Shown here piece after piece: positions 25,759 through 37,955 of a stretch of 64,000 bases of DNA. Position 1 is the stretch's first letter; every line of letters begins with the position of its first letter. A program made the translations under genes and the position numbers. Below the pieces are notes generated by a model that saw nothing but the letters and a program-made list of their open reading frames with translations, was not told the DNA's origin and made no database searches. Where the stretch lies: NCBI GenBank assembly GCA_027405735.1, contig JAPEHQ010000021.1, forward strand, positions 186,001 through 250,000. The letters run 5' to 3'. The stretch comes from Mucor racemosus. Taxonomy: Eukaryota > Mucoromycota > Mucoromycetes > Mucorales > Mucoraceae.

Positions 25759-26136
25759 GCTCATACTAAATGTCATACACAACCACTAGCATTAACAGCG
25801 ACTATCAGGAACACTTGGCAACAATGAAACATAAGCAATCCTACATCTTATCCAAATGATACAATCGCAGATTCCCAATTCCACAAATTCCATGATATAT
25901 GATTTGTTCCCAAATCATATCAAGTACCTCAATACCAGGCAATTCATTAATAATATTAATAATCATATAACTACTATCTAGAAAACATATAAATATGAAG
26001 CATCAATGAATTAATAAAATGTATTTTTTAGCAGAGTATTTTTATATTAATATCTTTTGATACTGTACAACAGATTGTAAGATGCATTGATACTGTAGAA
26101 GGTGATAAAGTATGATACTAGGTGGCATACAACAAA

Positions 26137-26297
26137 TTATTTAAAGTAATAATGTCATATCATTTACTAATTATTATTAAATTTGAACTTTTTGGAAAGA
26201 AGTCGAAAGCTGGGCTCGAGCTCGAGTGATACAAAGCTCGGCTCGTTGTCGTGAGCTTTGGTCAAGTTCGTCCAAGACTCGGCTCGTGTTTTATACT
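26137..26297 (-). mobile_element. hAT-like MITE, truncated copy
   Basis: Reverse complement of the left part of the element at 45269-45753, including gagctcgagtgatacaaagctcggctcg and the terminal ...gttttatact. It joins R2 copy c directly and is cut on its left by the family C LTR boundary. Confidence 0.75.
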
Positions 26298-26760
26298 GAG
26301 TATAGCTTAATTGTTTGCAGAGATATTTAAACTCAAATTTTTTATTTTTTACGCAGCGAAATGCCTATAGAAATCTGAAACATTATCACTAAAATAAGTA
26401 TTCCTCCTGCTAGAGAGAAGATATTTCCGGAAACGCGTTTTTGGATTAAAGTTAAACATCTCAGGTACATTGGCATATAATTTTTTTGTGTGTTATTTAG
26501 TGGAAAAAAAAAGTTGAACAGGAATGAAAAAGTTGGATCCAGTTTTTGAGGAAAAAACAATAAATTTTACGTGTTTCTGAGTCTTTCGTGAGATAGAAAG
26601 TAAATTTAGGAATAAGTAGTAGCATAATGCAACCAATTGATATCTGTTTAGTAGTATCGAAGGTATATTCTAAAAAGCGTTTAGTCTGGGGTTAGTTATA
26701 GAAATGAGAGCACGCTCCTATTTTGAAATTGATAACTTTCAGCTCAACTTTTTTTAGATA
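26298..26760 (+). repeat. R2 dispersed repeat, partial copy c
   Basis: Matches the second half of R2 copy a (about 12240-12680), for example ttaaacatctcaggtacattggcatataat and gagtctttcgtgagat. The first half is missing, replaced by the hAT-like MITE fragment. Confidence 0.8.
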
Positions 26761-27268
26761 GGCTTATCGACCTCTATAATTGCCATGCCTTTTTTTTAAA
26801 TAGCTGAACTGTTTGTGTTAGGGATCGCAATGCATTCCTCATCAAAAAGAAAAGAAAGTAGCGTTAATAAGGCAATACTCCTCAAACTTGAGAAAGAAGT
26901 AAAATCAAATTTAGGTTTACAAATGAATTTAAGATCTTGTTACGATATGCAATCTATCACAGTCGAAATGTTGTGTGCATATTGCAGCAACCAATAATTT
27001 ATGTCAAAAGTAATCAGCACAAACGATTTATATTAACAATTTAGTGATTACCGCACCATTACGAGCCAAAATCAGTTTTATCACACCAAAAAAGAACAAT
27101 TTTACTTGCAAAAAGCAAAGTTTATTCAAATTTGTATGTAGCATATGTTTTCGTATAAAAATCAATTGTTTTATAAGAAATAAGGGGAAAATATATAGTA
27201 TAATATAAATAAATTTGATATCAAGAAAGAGAAGATAAAGGAAGAATTTTGTACAAAATTTAAATCAA
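26761..27268. other. Intergenic, no gene seen
   Basis: 3' flank of the FYVE-RING gene. A 60-aa frame (26815-26997) has no recognisable feature and is not called. Confidence 0.35.
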
Positions 27269-28745
27269 TTAAATTTGAAGGGAATCATAATGAACTGGGC
27301 AACCTTTTCCTTTTTGTAACCATAATGCTAAGCACTTTTGGTGATAAGAACATAAACAAATCATTCTTGAAATTTTGTCACCTATTGCCCTCATGTGTTA
27401 ATAATAATAAAAAAAGTACAAATTGTATTGACTCTTGTATTTACCTTCTTCAAATTCTTCAAAGCAAATGGGACATTCATCGCCTATTTGTGATGATTCT
27501 TGTGATAATTGATATACTAAAATGAATTTAGTAATCTTTCCCTATTATCCTTGATACACTAAAAACTTACCAATGTAACGTGGTGATTGCACAGGCGGAC
27601 TACCTACATTCAAACATCTTTGTAAATGCTCCTCTTGTTCGCCTTTCTGCATTCCTAAGAAAGTACTGCCACACACTGGACAATCTATCATTAAACTTTG
27701 GCTGCTATCTGTGCGTCGCATTTGTGATGATCCAAAAGCTAAAGGTCTAGTAGATCGATGATCTCTTCGTTGGTGTGATTCAGATGAACGACGTATAGGT
27801 TCTCTATAACAAGTGTCACAGACACGTTGAGATTGTGAAGCTAATAATGGGTATTGAGAGGGTGATACCATGGGATCTTCGATCAATTCTTCTACAGGTA
27901 ATCGGATTCTATTTGAACTACATTTGTCGCATACAATTTGCCCACAACGACTAAATGATATAATGAATTAATGATTTACAATATCAAAGAAACATTATAT
28001 AATTATTTTACCGGCAATGATGTCTTCTAACTAGGAAATTAAACCGTCTATGACAACGTCGACATTCAGGTGCTTGTCTATCCATCTCCCAAACTCTTTG
28101 TGAACGAGGCAAAAGGCCGCTACTCAATGAACTAGGGCTTACACTGCTCACACTTCGGCCTCTTGATGAAGGAGATGTATTATTAGTGTTTGATGTTATA
28201 TTGTTATTGTTATTGTTATTATTATTATTATTATTGTCAATTCTGTTACTATACGTAGTAATAGTAGTAGCAGCTGGAATTGATTCACTATTGACAGTAT
28301 CTGTTGGTCCTACTAAATTAGTATCAGATGATTCTTGTTCCGGCTCTACATGCTCATGAATAATTGTGGGTATATCTGGTTGTCTTTCCTCTTCTTCATT
28401 GACTGTATCTTGTTCTCTATCAGACCTTGTTGTATCTATCTCTTCTGTTGCAGGCCCTTTGATTGCATTGGTACTCAAATTATTCAAATTGGTTGCTAGG
28501 TTTCCAACATCATAATGCTGCAAAGTTTCCTCTGTCATATCTTCTTCAGAATCAGATCCTCCATTCTGATGTAATCTTTCATGAGTATCTTGTGGCGGCG
28601 ATGGAGTACGATTAACATGAATGATATTTGAGACGGTCTCAGTGATATCTCCTTCTTCAGGTATACTATCTATATCTTGCTCATTAATGGAGGGTTCTTC
28701 TTGGATAATCTGATTTTGCAAAGAATGGTGTGTAATATCTGTCAT
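27269..28745 (-). CDS. FYVE-RING E3 ubiquitin ligase (Pib1-like)
   Basis: Four exons: 28745-28012, 27950-27571, 27516-27445 and 27381-27269 (introns 61, 54 and 63 nt), 432 aa. Residues ~1-220 are acidic and disordered with an Asn run. A FYVE domain follows: WEMDRQAPECRRCHRRF, then RRHHCRRCGQIVCDKCSS (the PI3P-binding RRHHCR signature, spanning intron 1) and RVCDTCY. Next comes CPVCGSTF...EEHLQRCL, a C2HC arrangement that may be a UBZ-like finger. The C-terminus is a RING: ECPICFEEFEEGD, MICLCSYHQKC and GCPVH, ending ...YDSLQI. Fungal proteins with FYVE plus C-terminal RING, such as Pib1, ubiquitinate targets on endosomes and the vacuole; the same role is inferred here. All splice joins fall within or beside conserved zinc ligands, which supports them. 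Confidence 0.93.
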
Positions 28746-31700
28746 ATTCTTTTATTATGGTTTATATGAATAGAAGAACAAATGAAAAAAGGAAAAGAAA
28801 AAGAAAAGAGAAAGAGAAAAGGTACTTTTCACTTGAAGTCCAGACAATTTTAATCATGACGCCAGATTTCTTTTTTCTTTTTTGTAACAGTTTCTCACAC
28901 AAACTGAAATCAAAGATAGTCTTAAACGGTTGCTAAAACGAGGTCAATGCCTCCAATAAACAAAAAGTCTTTTTTTTCATTGTCATATCGATTGTTTCCT
29001 TCTTACATCATCAGGCTTTAAACGATGCATCTTTCAAGTCTGTTGATTAGAAAAGCATAACCAGTCATGCAAATGAGGTTCAAGGTCACTGCTACAACAT
29101 TTAATTTCATATGCATTACATTCTTTCATACATACAAACTTCCAATGATTTAATCTAATGGCTATTGTCATCTCATGAATCCCGAGATGCTATTGGAACT
29201 AAAAAAATATCACGATAATCTATCTCGGTAAACATCTTTCAAAAAGGCTCTTCCTTGTATTTGATATGCTTTTTTCTCAACAATATATTTTAAATTAGCA
29301 AAAGGGCGAATCGTCATACCATAGTATGACATGATGTTGAATCAATAAGATTTTTAAAAGCACCAACCACTGCATTTATTGTATCACGAAGATTATATTT
29401 TGATTGCAGATGTTTCCAACTTAACAATAAAACTTTATATACTTTAAACAAATGGACGATGCTTTTTGTTCGTATGCATATTATTGTAAACGCACAGATC
29501 GTATCCATAATGTCCTTGTATGAAAAACTGTTCTTAAGCTTTGATGATCATAGATAAGCTCCTATCATTTTATTGGGTCTCGTAACTAAGGATCACATTG
29601 CTGCTTTGTGTAATCTACGAATGATATGTGTTCAGAGCTAATTTTAAGCATTTATTCTATAGTTTTCAGCTTGTACATATACGGTACTCGTGATATCAGA
29701 GTATGCTTGGTGTAAGCTACCCCAAGTGAGAGAGTTATATAATCAATTTTGCTTACCAGAATAACAAGATACTAGCAGTTGATTTGCATGCACAAATTCG
29801 ATTTTTGTAACAATGAGTCAAGAATAACCAATTTTTTAAAGATACATTTGCACATCTAAGGTTATTAAATAAATAAAGTTTAAAAGAGCTTATATTTACT
29901 TAATAGCATGATTAGATATGAACGATCAAGCAAAATAATAATGTGATTTTATATGCATTTTTGATAATGATCTGAGTTAAAATCCAGAAAATTAGGTGGT
30001 TATGCCTACTATAAGAATACGAAAAATAACATGATTCAGGTAAAGTAAATCTAGAATAAAAAAATTTATTGTACAAAGGAATATTTATGCAGTATTAGAA
30101 TGCAACTAATTGTTTTTTAACATCCCTCCTGGGCTAGAATAAACTCTTTAAAGGGCTGACAACGAATTTTTACAGCTTGAGAAACCTCAATTTAGAGGAG
30201 GATATCTCTTCGGAAAGTTGAGTTACAGCATTCTGCTGTTAACAAAACATGTTTATTTTGACATTTTATATTACATACTCGAGTATCAAAAGTTTTTTTT
30301 TTTTTTGTATTTTTTTCATGTTTTTTATAGTAAAAGAATTGCAGAAAGGCATTAACAGTACATAGTTTAAGCTCAAATAATAGTGCTAATTGATACCTAT
30401 CAGATGTATTTTTTCTTTCGAAAAAATATTGATTTTTGGTGGAGAAAAGTGCCATAAAGCAAATCATTATGTTCCTTGGATTCTGGCCTTGTGTTTGGTC
30501 GTTCAAAAATCGGAAATCCAAAAAAATCTCTAAAAAAGTGTATTTTCTTTACGAAAAATGCAGTTACAATCGTGAGTAAGCCCTTAAACTGTAGATAAAA
30601 CTTTGCTTTATATTGTGCATGTTTTTATTTTATAGTTTTTTATTTTTTTGTGTGCCTTTTTATCCAAAAACAGAAACTCCAGATTATCAAAGCTTGCTCA
30701 GAATTTTGTCACAAAAGTTTCCTTATAAAAAGCATGGTTGGATAGAGAATTAAATTATGTATAAAAAACACTTAATCTTCTAGCTCAACATAATATGTAT
30801 TTTGTTGCGTAATTGTACGACAAAGATTTTTTTTTTCATTTTTTGATGATTTGATATCAAAATATTCAAAAATAATTAAAACCCCGTAAAGTCGAAAATT
30901 GCAAGTGAGCTTGTAAATCGATAAATTAATTTCAAAAACTGAACTCAACATGTTTTTTAAATAAAATAGGCGAAACAAAAATTCTACGATATGGCTTGGA
31001 TAGCAATATATATACACATATATTGTTTTAGCGCTTAAATATATTTCTGAGCTACAGAAAATCCTTTAAAATTATGACGTTCATATTTGTTAGTGTAATT
31101 TTGAATTGTAATTTATTAATTAGACTCTAAATGTAGATGTACAAACTAAGACAATTTAGCTACATGTAACAAGGCATGCACAAACTTAACAATGGAAAAG
31201 CTCAAGAGGAATCAAATAAACTATTTTATACAAGGATAAGGCTACAATGTTGTTGATTTGAACTTATTATAAGGTTTCATACAATCTCCTGCTCAAAGAT
31301 AGTCTATTTGAGTATATATAGCTCTTATATTGTTTATTAAATTATAGGAGACGAATAAACATTATACATTGCCTACCATGAACACAAAACAATGTAGAAT
31401 ATTGTTATCAAGATACGTTTATGTGTAAAAAATCACTTATTTTATTATACATCATACAATATATTATGGAAGATTTATTTAGAGGATCAAGCAATATTTT
31501 ATTATATAAATACTGGGGGTATTGAAGCAATATACAATGAATATTACCATGCTCTATTACCATTTCAATTTTAATCGATTGATTCTTAGTCAAGTCTGAA
31601 AGAATAGCTAATAAGGTTGACTAGCATCTAGAAATTCGTCTGAAATCTATTGCCAACTTGTACGAATTTGCATTCTCACTTTGTCTAGATTTCATCTTTA

Positions 31701-32016
31701 GTCTGTCTCAATATATTATTACAATCGTCCAAACTTCAATTGGAAATCATTTAAATATTTCCGTGAATGTCTGAAATTTAAGTATAAATACTGCAAGAAC
31801 ACATATTACAACGCTTCTAAAAGCTGGTTTATATAATTTATGAACGTGCGTATATCACAGCTGTCAAAATATATAAATCTACATAATGCGATTTTTTTTA
31901 ACCTTTAATGCTGAGTGCTAATTTGCAGCGGGGGCGTAGTATTTAAAGAATATCCGGACTACAGTTTATTCGACCCATGCTTTGCTTGTTCTCTCATTCT
32001 GTATATTTTATAATCA
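28746..32016. other. 3.3-kb intergenic region between divergent genes
   Basis: It separates the FYVE-RING gene (minus) from the AAA+ gene (plus) and must hold both promoters. No coding region was found. The stretch 30140-31040 resembles R2 in style (gaaaaaatattgatttttggtggag, ctttacgaaaaatgcagttac) and may be a very old relative. 31060-31620 contains a TATA-like gagtatatatagctc and poly(A)-like signals but no LTR boundaries I can prove. Confidence 0.45.
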
Positions 32017-34950
32017 ATGTCTATATTTAATCGATTGGGAAAACTCCCAGCACGAAATGTACATAAATGGATCCATACTTCAACTTATTTAAGGGCGGCT
32101 GAAACACCTGCCAAACCTCACATAGACCCTGCAATATCAGCAACCAAAACAACCAATTTATTAAATTCGACAAAACTGGGCCGTCACCGTTCGACTAAAT
32201 TAAAAAGAACAATGGCCATGGCAACCTTACCAGGTAAGCAATTATACCAACTATATGAAAGCACATAATTAGTAACTAATCAACACATTAAATCTCCAAG
32301 AATCATTCTTATCTACAAATTATGTCAAGCATGAAGCATTAAAGCCATTACCAAATAAATATGCATCATTTGTGCCAGATTATGTTTGGAAAGAATTAGA
32401 ATATACAGTTAGATCAGGGCTGACACCAAAAGGGACATTGGCAGCTTTTGATCATACAGATCATATAGGTATCACTGTACCAAATGCTGGATCATGTTAT
32501 TTGCAAGATCATATAGTACATCAATTAGCGGCAAAGGTTAATGCAAATGTGCTTACATTAGACCCCCAAGATTTTATATTTTTAGCTCAACGTAGTTTCA
32601 GTAGAGATGGTAAAAAGATGGATTTACGAAAAAAATGGAACAATATTTACTGATATTTTGTTTATGTAATAGCTGCCGAGTTAATGCCTTTACTTTCTCC
32701 CAGTGATCGTGATCGCAAGAACTTATTGGCATTGAGTCAAGAGGATATGGATGATGTAGATGATTCGGATTTAGCTCATGGTGTCCGTGATGCCTTTGAC
32801 CTAGTTAGACAACAACAAGAAGATAAAGATCAAGATGATGACGAGAACAATTTAGAGGAATACGAAGATGATGATTATGATGAAGACGACGATGAAACCA
32901 CTGAAGAAGGAAAAGTAAAGCTACATTTTGTGCCTTTTGGTCAACCCAACTCATCAGGAAAAGTGATTGAAGTGCATCGCAACAAAAGAGACAAAGCATC
33001 AGAATCAATCCTCAAACAACTGTCAAAAAAATACACTCACATGTTTAAACGACACTTATCGGAAGGTATTGATCAAAAAAAGATTGTCTATTTAAGAGAT
33101 TATGGAGGAATACATGATCAATTCTCGAAAATCTTGTTAAATTCGCTGGTCGATGCAGTTGCAGATTTGAAACAAAAAGGACATCATTTAATCATGATTG
33201 CATCTCATTGTCAGAGAACAAAGAAATTAGATGATGACTATCCCGATATATTAAATATGCGTCGTATTTCTGTGCTACCATCACTGCAGGATGAAAATCA
33301 ATTATCAGAATGGACTTTGGTCATGAAACAAGATGAAGCACGTAGAATCAAAGAAATAAACGCAAAGCAACTGTTAGCAATGTATAATCATAAAAGTACA
33401 TTAGCTATAAAAGCAGAAAACCAAGGTGATTTACTAAACGATTTACTTGCAATGGATGATTTTTCAATATCGAAAGCGATATGGTCACCCTATGATGTTG
33501 ATCGTCGTGTTACAGCTGCTATAGGTCATGCATTAGAACAAAACAAAACCAGCCTAGATTTAGAAGATTTTGAAGCCGCAAACCTGGTCGTTGATCAGTA
33601 CACAAACATGATTGAAAAAAGCTCTACCAAGTTAACAACTTTAGCAAGAGATACCTTGAAATTAGAACAAGATGGAAGTATAGATTTAGCTCATCTTAAA
33701 AAGAGTTGTAATGATTTTGAGCGCAAACTACTAACAAGAGTAGTTGATGGGAGTAAGTGCGATTATATACATAACATAATTGACTGACATGGTAACACAT
33801 ATTCAATAGCCAAAGTACAGGGATCTTTTCAAGACGTACGTGCACCACCTCTTACCATCAATACACTACAATCATTGATTTCTTTACCTTTGATTCGTCC
33901 AGAATTGTTTAGAAAAGGCATTTTAAAGAAAAACTTTATACCTGGCGTATTGCTATTTGGTCCACCTGGTACAGGAAAGGTATTTCCGGAACTCTTTTTT
34001 TTTTTTTTTTTTTTTGTAAAAGCTTAATTTTATTTACACTTTTTATAATAGACCATGTTGGCTAAAGCAGTAGCAAAAGATAGTGGAAGTCGCATGTTGG
34101 ATATTCAAGCTAGTGATGTGTAAAGTTATATATAAAAAAGATAAACATAGGCTTTATTATTAACATGAATTATTATAGCTACGAAATGTATGTTGGACAA
34201 GGTGAAAAAAATGTCAAGGTACACATACACACACACACATATATATATATTTATGCTTAATATAATAATTCTAATATTCCTCGTTGTTATTATCGTTTTT
34301 CATTTTAGGCAATTTTCTCTCTTGCAAGAAAGCTTTCACCCTGTGTTATCTTTATTGATGAAGTAGATAGTTTATTAAATCAACGTGGATCAGATCATGC
34401 AGCAAGATCACATAGAGAAATTATTAACCAATTTATGGTTGAATGGGATGGTTTATCAAGTCATAACCAAGGTATTATTGTAATGGCAGCAACAAACCGA
34501 CCATTTGATTTAGATGATGCTGTTTTAAGACGTATGCCACGTCGTATTCTCGGTAAAGAAAGCATTTGTTGTACACAAATATTTGGTGTTTATTTTTTTA
34601 TTATTATTATAGTTGATTTACCAAATGAAGAAGATCGTGCAGAGATTTTAAAAATATTCTTAAAAGATGAAGGCCATCAAGTGTCCATAACAGAACTAGC
34701 CAAAGCAACTGAGCATTATTCAGGTTCTGATCTCAAAAATGTTTGTGTTACAGCTGCACTTGGTGCTGTTCAAGAACAAGTTGCATCTGGTAAACCTCAA
34801 ATATTAACAATGAATCACTTTAAAGAAGCTATAAAAATGGTTCCTGCTAGTTCAAGTGAAGAAATGGAAAGTTTGGTTGAATTAAAGAAATGGAATAGTA
34901 AATTTGGTGATGGTAAAAAGAAAAAGAAGACTAGCATTGGATTCTCTTGA
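32017..34950 (+). CDS. Mitochondrial AAA+ ATPase, meiotic-clade (Msp1/ATAD1-like AAA domain)
   Basis: Eight exons: 32017-32233, 32301-32609, 32673-33752, 33810-33979, 34052-34119, 34179-34218, 34309-34552 and 34613-34950, giving 821 aa. The N-terminus (MSIFNRLGKLPARNVHKWIH) is basic and looks like a mitochondrial presequence. A ~550-residue N-terminal region follows, with a very acidic stretch (ENNLEEYEDDDYDEDDDE). The single AAA domain has Walker A GPPGTGKTMLAKAVA (split by intron 4), pore/arginine-finger region features EMYVGQGEKNVK, Walker B VIFIDEVDSLLNQRGSDH and sensor 1 VMAATNRPFDLDDAVLRRMPRR, and ends with a basic tail GDGKKKKKTS. The motor resembles Msp1/ATAD1, which extract membrane proteins at mitochondria. 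The long N-terminal region is unlike Msp1, so the substrate is unknown. Intron 4 carries a T-run (~33996-34015). Confidence 0.9.
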
Positions 34951-35108
34951 ATAATCATGTGCAAGTTGTATATTTAAGCTTTTTTTTATGTTGCATTTTT
35001 CCTTCTTTCTTTCTCTTCTTTACATATTATACTTTTTGTTGATAGGTAAATAGACTAGTTTGCTATAAATGATATCATGTATTAAATAAAAATAATAGAA
35101 TTTTAAAA

Positions 35109-36038
35109 ATGGAATCTAAAAGACAACGCAGATATACAATTGCTAGACCTGAATCTGCTTTGGCATTATTAACAGAAAATGATGAGTTGTTACTACAAGA
35201 TGATCAACAGTTTGATAGAATATCAGACATTCTATCAAATTTAATTCAAGAAGCAAATCAAGCTGTTTCTATTCCTTTGGTACGAAAACTATCAAATACA
35301 ACACACAGTTCAAATAAAAAGAAATCACAAAAAAGACCCATTTCATATCCATCAAAAAGGTCATTTACTCCCATTCCAATTTCACCTTCATCTTCATCAA
35401 CATTTATGACCACAAGAAAACCACATGTTACACAGATACACAGCACAACTCCTGTATTATTGGAATCATTCAAAAGACTTGATTCTTCAATGGCTATTAT
35501 TGATTCTCTTTCCAAGGATTTAATAGTGCCTAATAACACTGTTAAAAAACAAAAGAAATTACACCGTTTGACATTTGATTCTCGGTTAACAGCTTTAATC
35601 TTATTACCATTATTTCACGTACCACATGTGCTTATTTCGATGGTGTTTGATACAATATCTAATTACGATAATCTGATGCCTGTAACATCTACAACTACTA
35701 GTAATAGTAGTAGTTTTAGTGGAATGCTTATCTGGGCGTTTATATTTGCTGTAACAAATATAATCATGGTAGAAAATACCATTCCAAGCTCAACACCACC
35801 TCTCAAATTAATACCAGGTGCTTTTAATGTCAAAAGAAAAGTACGAAATAGTAAAAGAAATGAGAGCGTTAAAAGACCATTATCGAGACAGCTTTATTTA
35901 CAACAGCATAATCGTGCAATGCGTATGATGCATGATTATTATCCTTCTCCTTCAAATAGCACCACATTTGAAAAAGGTCATTGTACACCTACCAGGAGTA
36001 CTCCAATAAGTATTCGTGCTAGACGCAACTCTTTTTAA
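35109..36038 (+). CDS. Hypothetical basic protein with two hydrophobic segments
   Basis: Intronless 309-aa ORF starting MESKRQRRYTIARPESALAL, 158 nt after the AAA+ gene on the same strand. Residues ~1-150 are polar, Ser/Thr/Lys-rich and probably disordered. Two hydrophobic segments follow, LTALILLPLFHVPHVLISMVF (~160-180) and MLIWAFIFAVTNIIMV (~206-221), separated by a Ser/Thr/Asn loop. The C-terminus is basic and Ser/Pro-rich, with RRNSF at the end. The pattern suggests a hairpin or two-pass membrane protein with cytosolic tails. No family is recognised. Its closeness to the AAA+ gene probably reflects compact spacing only. Confidence 0.7.
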   Translation: MESKRQRRYTIARPESALALLTENDELLLQDDQQFDRISDILSNLIQEANQAVSIPLVRKLSNTTHSSNKKKSQKRPISYPSKRSFTPIPISPSSSSTFMTTRKPHVTQIHSTTPVLLESFKRLDSSMAIIDSLSKDLIVPNNTVKKQKKLHRLTFDSRLTALILLPLFHVPHVLISMVFDTISNYDNLMPVTSTTTSNSSSFSGMLIWAFIFAVTNIIMVENTIPSSTPPLKLIPGAFNVKRKVRNSKRNESVKRPLSRQLYLQQHNRAMRMMHDYYPSPSNSTTFEKGHCTPTRSTPISIRARRNSF

Positions 36039-36170
36039 ATTGATTATAAATAAATAAATGAATATATATAATAAGAATTGCAAATTAATTACAAATGAAT
36101 GAAAAAGAAGATTTTTAAATGCTTCGTTTGGTCTTTATAATCCCGTATCAGTTTGCTGATTTTCCAGAAG

Positions 36171-36282
36171 TTGGCGTTACATCAAGTATATCCAAAAGAT
36201 GTAAACACTCAAGAAAATTATGAAAAGATATGCGAGTGTGCAGAAGCGTATGAAACAAGTTGCCATGGATTTTTATTTGAGG
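36171..36282 (+). pseudogene. Possible isolated exon with J-domain-like sequence
   Basis: After a splice-acceptor-like tttccag, the frame reads KLALHQVYPKDVNTQENYEK then ICECAEAYE and ends at a gaggtaaag donor-like site. The spacing of KLAL, a PKD/HPD-like loop and an E-K-I..EAYE helix resembles helices II-III of a DnaJ J-domain, but the essential HPD tripeptide is absent. No convincing neighbouring exon was found, so this is at best a relic. Confidence 0.3.
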
Positions 36283-37065
36283 TAAAGCTTATGGAAACGA
36301 GTAGACGAACCTGAGTTTCTCGAAATCGGACGTGATCTAACCAAAAAAAAAAAGGCGGTTTTTTATGATTTCTGTTCTATTTAATAATATGTTGATAATA
36401 TGCTGGTAAACATATGAATATCAATTGATATTATCTTTTTCACACTCTTAGCTGTTAATATTGTGAAAAGCTGCGGGTTGAGTAAGCGTATCTCTTTGTA
36501 TTTATGGAGATAAAGTACATCCCGTAACCGAACCCCCACAAGTGGCCGTCAAACATACCATGGGATTTGTAAAAATCACGCTTAAAAAAATAGACATATT
36601 TTTTTTTAAAAGAAAAACCTAAAATACGTCGAGTGGCATCTGTGTAATCAGCTCTTATTTTTCTTATTTACTATTTAATACAAGAAAGAAGTATATATCA
36701 ACTAATAATGAAGAGAATTTCATGCGGAACGTAAAATCGCATTATTATTCAAATCAATATCATTAATAAAAATATGCGATAAAATGGATAATTTATATAA
36801 ATTGTGTCAATTAAAAAATTTCAGCTAGTATGAATATACTTTAAGATAAAATAGGATAAAAAAATTGACGTTAGATTCATTTCGGTCGACTTCAAATCCT
36901 CTTTAAAATATCAAATTCGTAAAATCAGCTCTATTTGGGGGCCATTAAGGTTGCCAAAACTCATCAAAATACGGATTCTAACACATTTCACAGTGTCATA
37001 GAGCTAGAGTAAGTAGTGTTTTATAACATTTCTTACTTATATAGTAAATGTAGTTTAAGACAAGA

Positions 37066-37955
37066 AAAACTGTCTGTCATATCATACATTCATTGAAAAA
37101 AATTGTAAAATATAGCTCGCAGAGCGACGCCAAAATTGAGCCTGGCAATATCAAACGGCTAGATCTCTTATCCTATGGTATATATCTAATTTTTAAATAA
37201 AAATGGGGGGTTTTTTTTAACTTTTCTTATATTTAACCACGTACGGTCTGAAAATTCAGATTTTGTAGCGGACATTTTCGGGGCTCATTTTATCCTTACC
37301 AACACTCATGATTTAGATCAAAAAACAGAAAAATCAAATTTTGATACCAAAATCAACGTTTAAATATACTACATTGTGAGAGAAAATTGTAGCCACAAGT
37401 AATACACATTTTATAAAAGCTTAATATTAAGTGTTAAGTAATGAAATTTAGCATTTTTGGTCAAAAAACGGCTTTTTGATTAAAGGATTTTCATGTAGTA
37501 TTTTGCAATAAAAATGTTTATTGTTTTTTATTGAGCAAATAGAGCGCTAAATTTGGTATATGTGTATATTTTTTGTTTTTATAATTGGTAGTAGAATTAA
37601 CTCTAAATTTGCAAAACCAAAAAAAAAAAATTAAAAAATGTCAAAATTGATGATCTGGACAAGAATAATTTTTGAAATTAATATTCCGCTTATAAGCTTT
37701 GTGAGTCTTAAAAATAAGAGATTTATAATTTTTTAGAACTTTTTCAAGAATGTACGATGCTGTATCCACTTGACTCAAGCTAATTACTGTAAATATTTAT
37801 ACACGTTAATATGGTGTGGTAGTTTATTTGATGATAATATAGTCTTTATAATTATTACGCTAGAGATAATGTACATTGAGCTTTATTAGTCTTACGTTTC
37901 CAATATCATAAACATAAACATAAACATAAACATAAACATAAACATGGCCATCACT
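37066..37955 (+). repeat. R1 dispersed repeat, copy 1
   Basis: A ~890-bp non-coding repeat found again at 43721-45268 (with two LTR insertions) and inverted at 62455-63325; a short piece is at 45805-45895. Landmarks: actgtctgtcatatcatac near the start, ccacgtacggtctgaaaattcag, ttggtatatgtgtatattttttg, and an end in cataaacatggccat. Near its 3' end it carries a (cataaa)n hexamer run at about 37908-37944, expanded only in this copy. No terminal inverted repeat was seen. Confidence 0.88.

Larger units (their letters stand above)
24738..26072 (+). mobile_element. Solo LTR, family E, nested in the family C LTR and itself interrupted
   Basis: Starts TGATATACCAGAAG and ends CTTTTGATACTGTACAACA, with a perfect duplication gattg (24733-24737 and 26073-26077). 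After removing the insert at 24827-25758, the ~403 bp aligns with the 389-bp copy at 46610-46998. Confidence 0.88.
23902..26134 (-). mobile_element. Solo LTR, family C, copy 2, interrupted by other LTRs
   Basis: Starts TGTCGTATATTTTCATG and resumes to the end ...GGTGGCATACAACA at 26134. It is the reverse complement of the 23226 copy once two insertions (24279-24629 and 24738-26072) are removed. Its own flanks (tgctg / aatta) do not match, so one boundary may have recombined or eroded. Confidence 0.85.

Noticed and set aside
31060..31620. A further solo LTR with TATA-like gagtatatatagctc
   Set aside because: No TG...CA ends with matching 5-bp flanks could be found and no second copy exists in the window.
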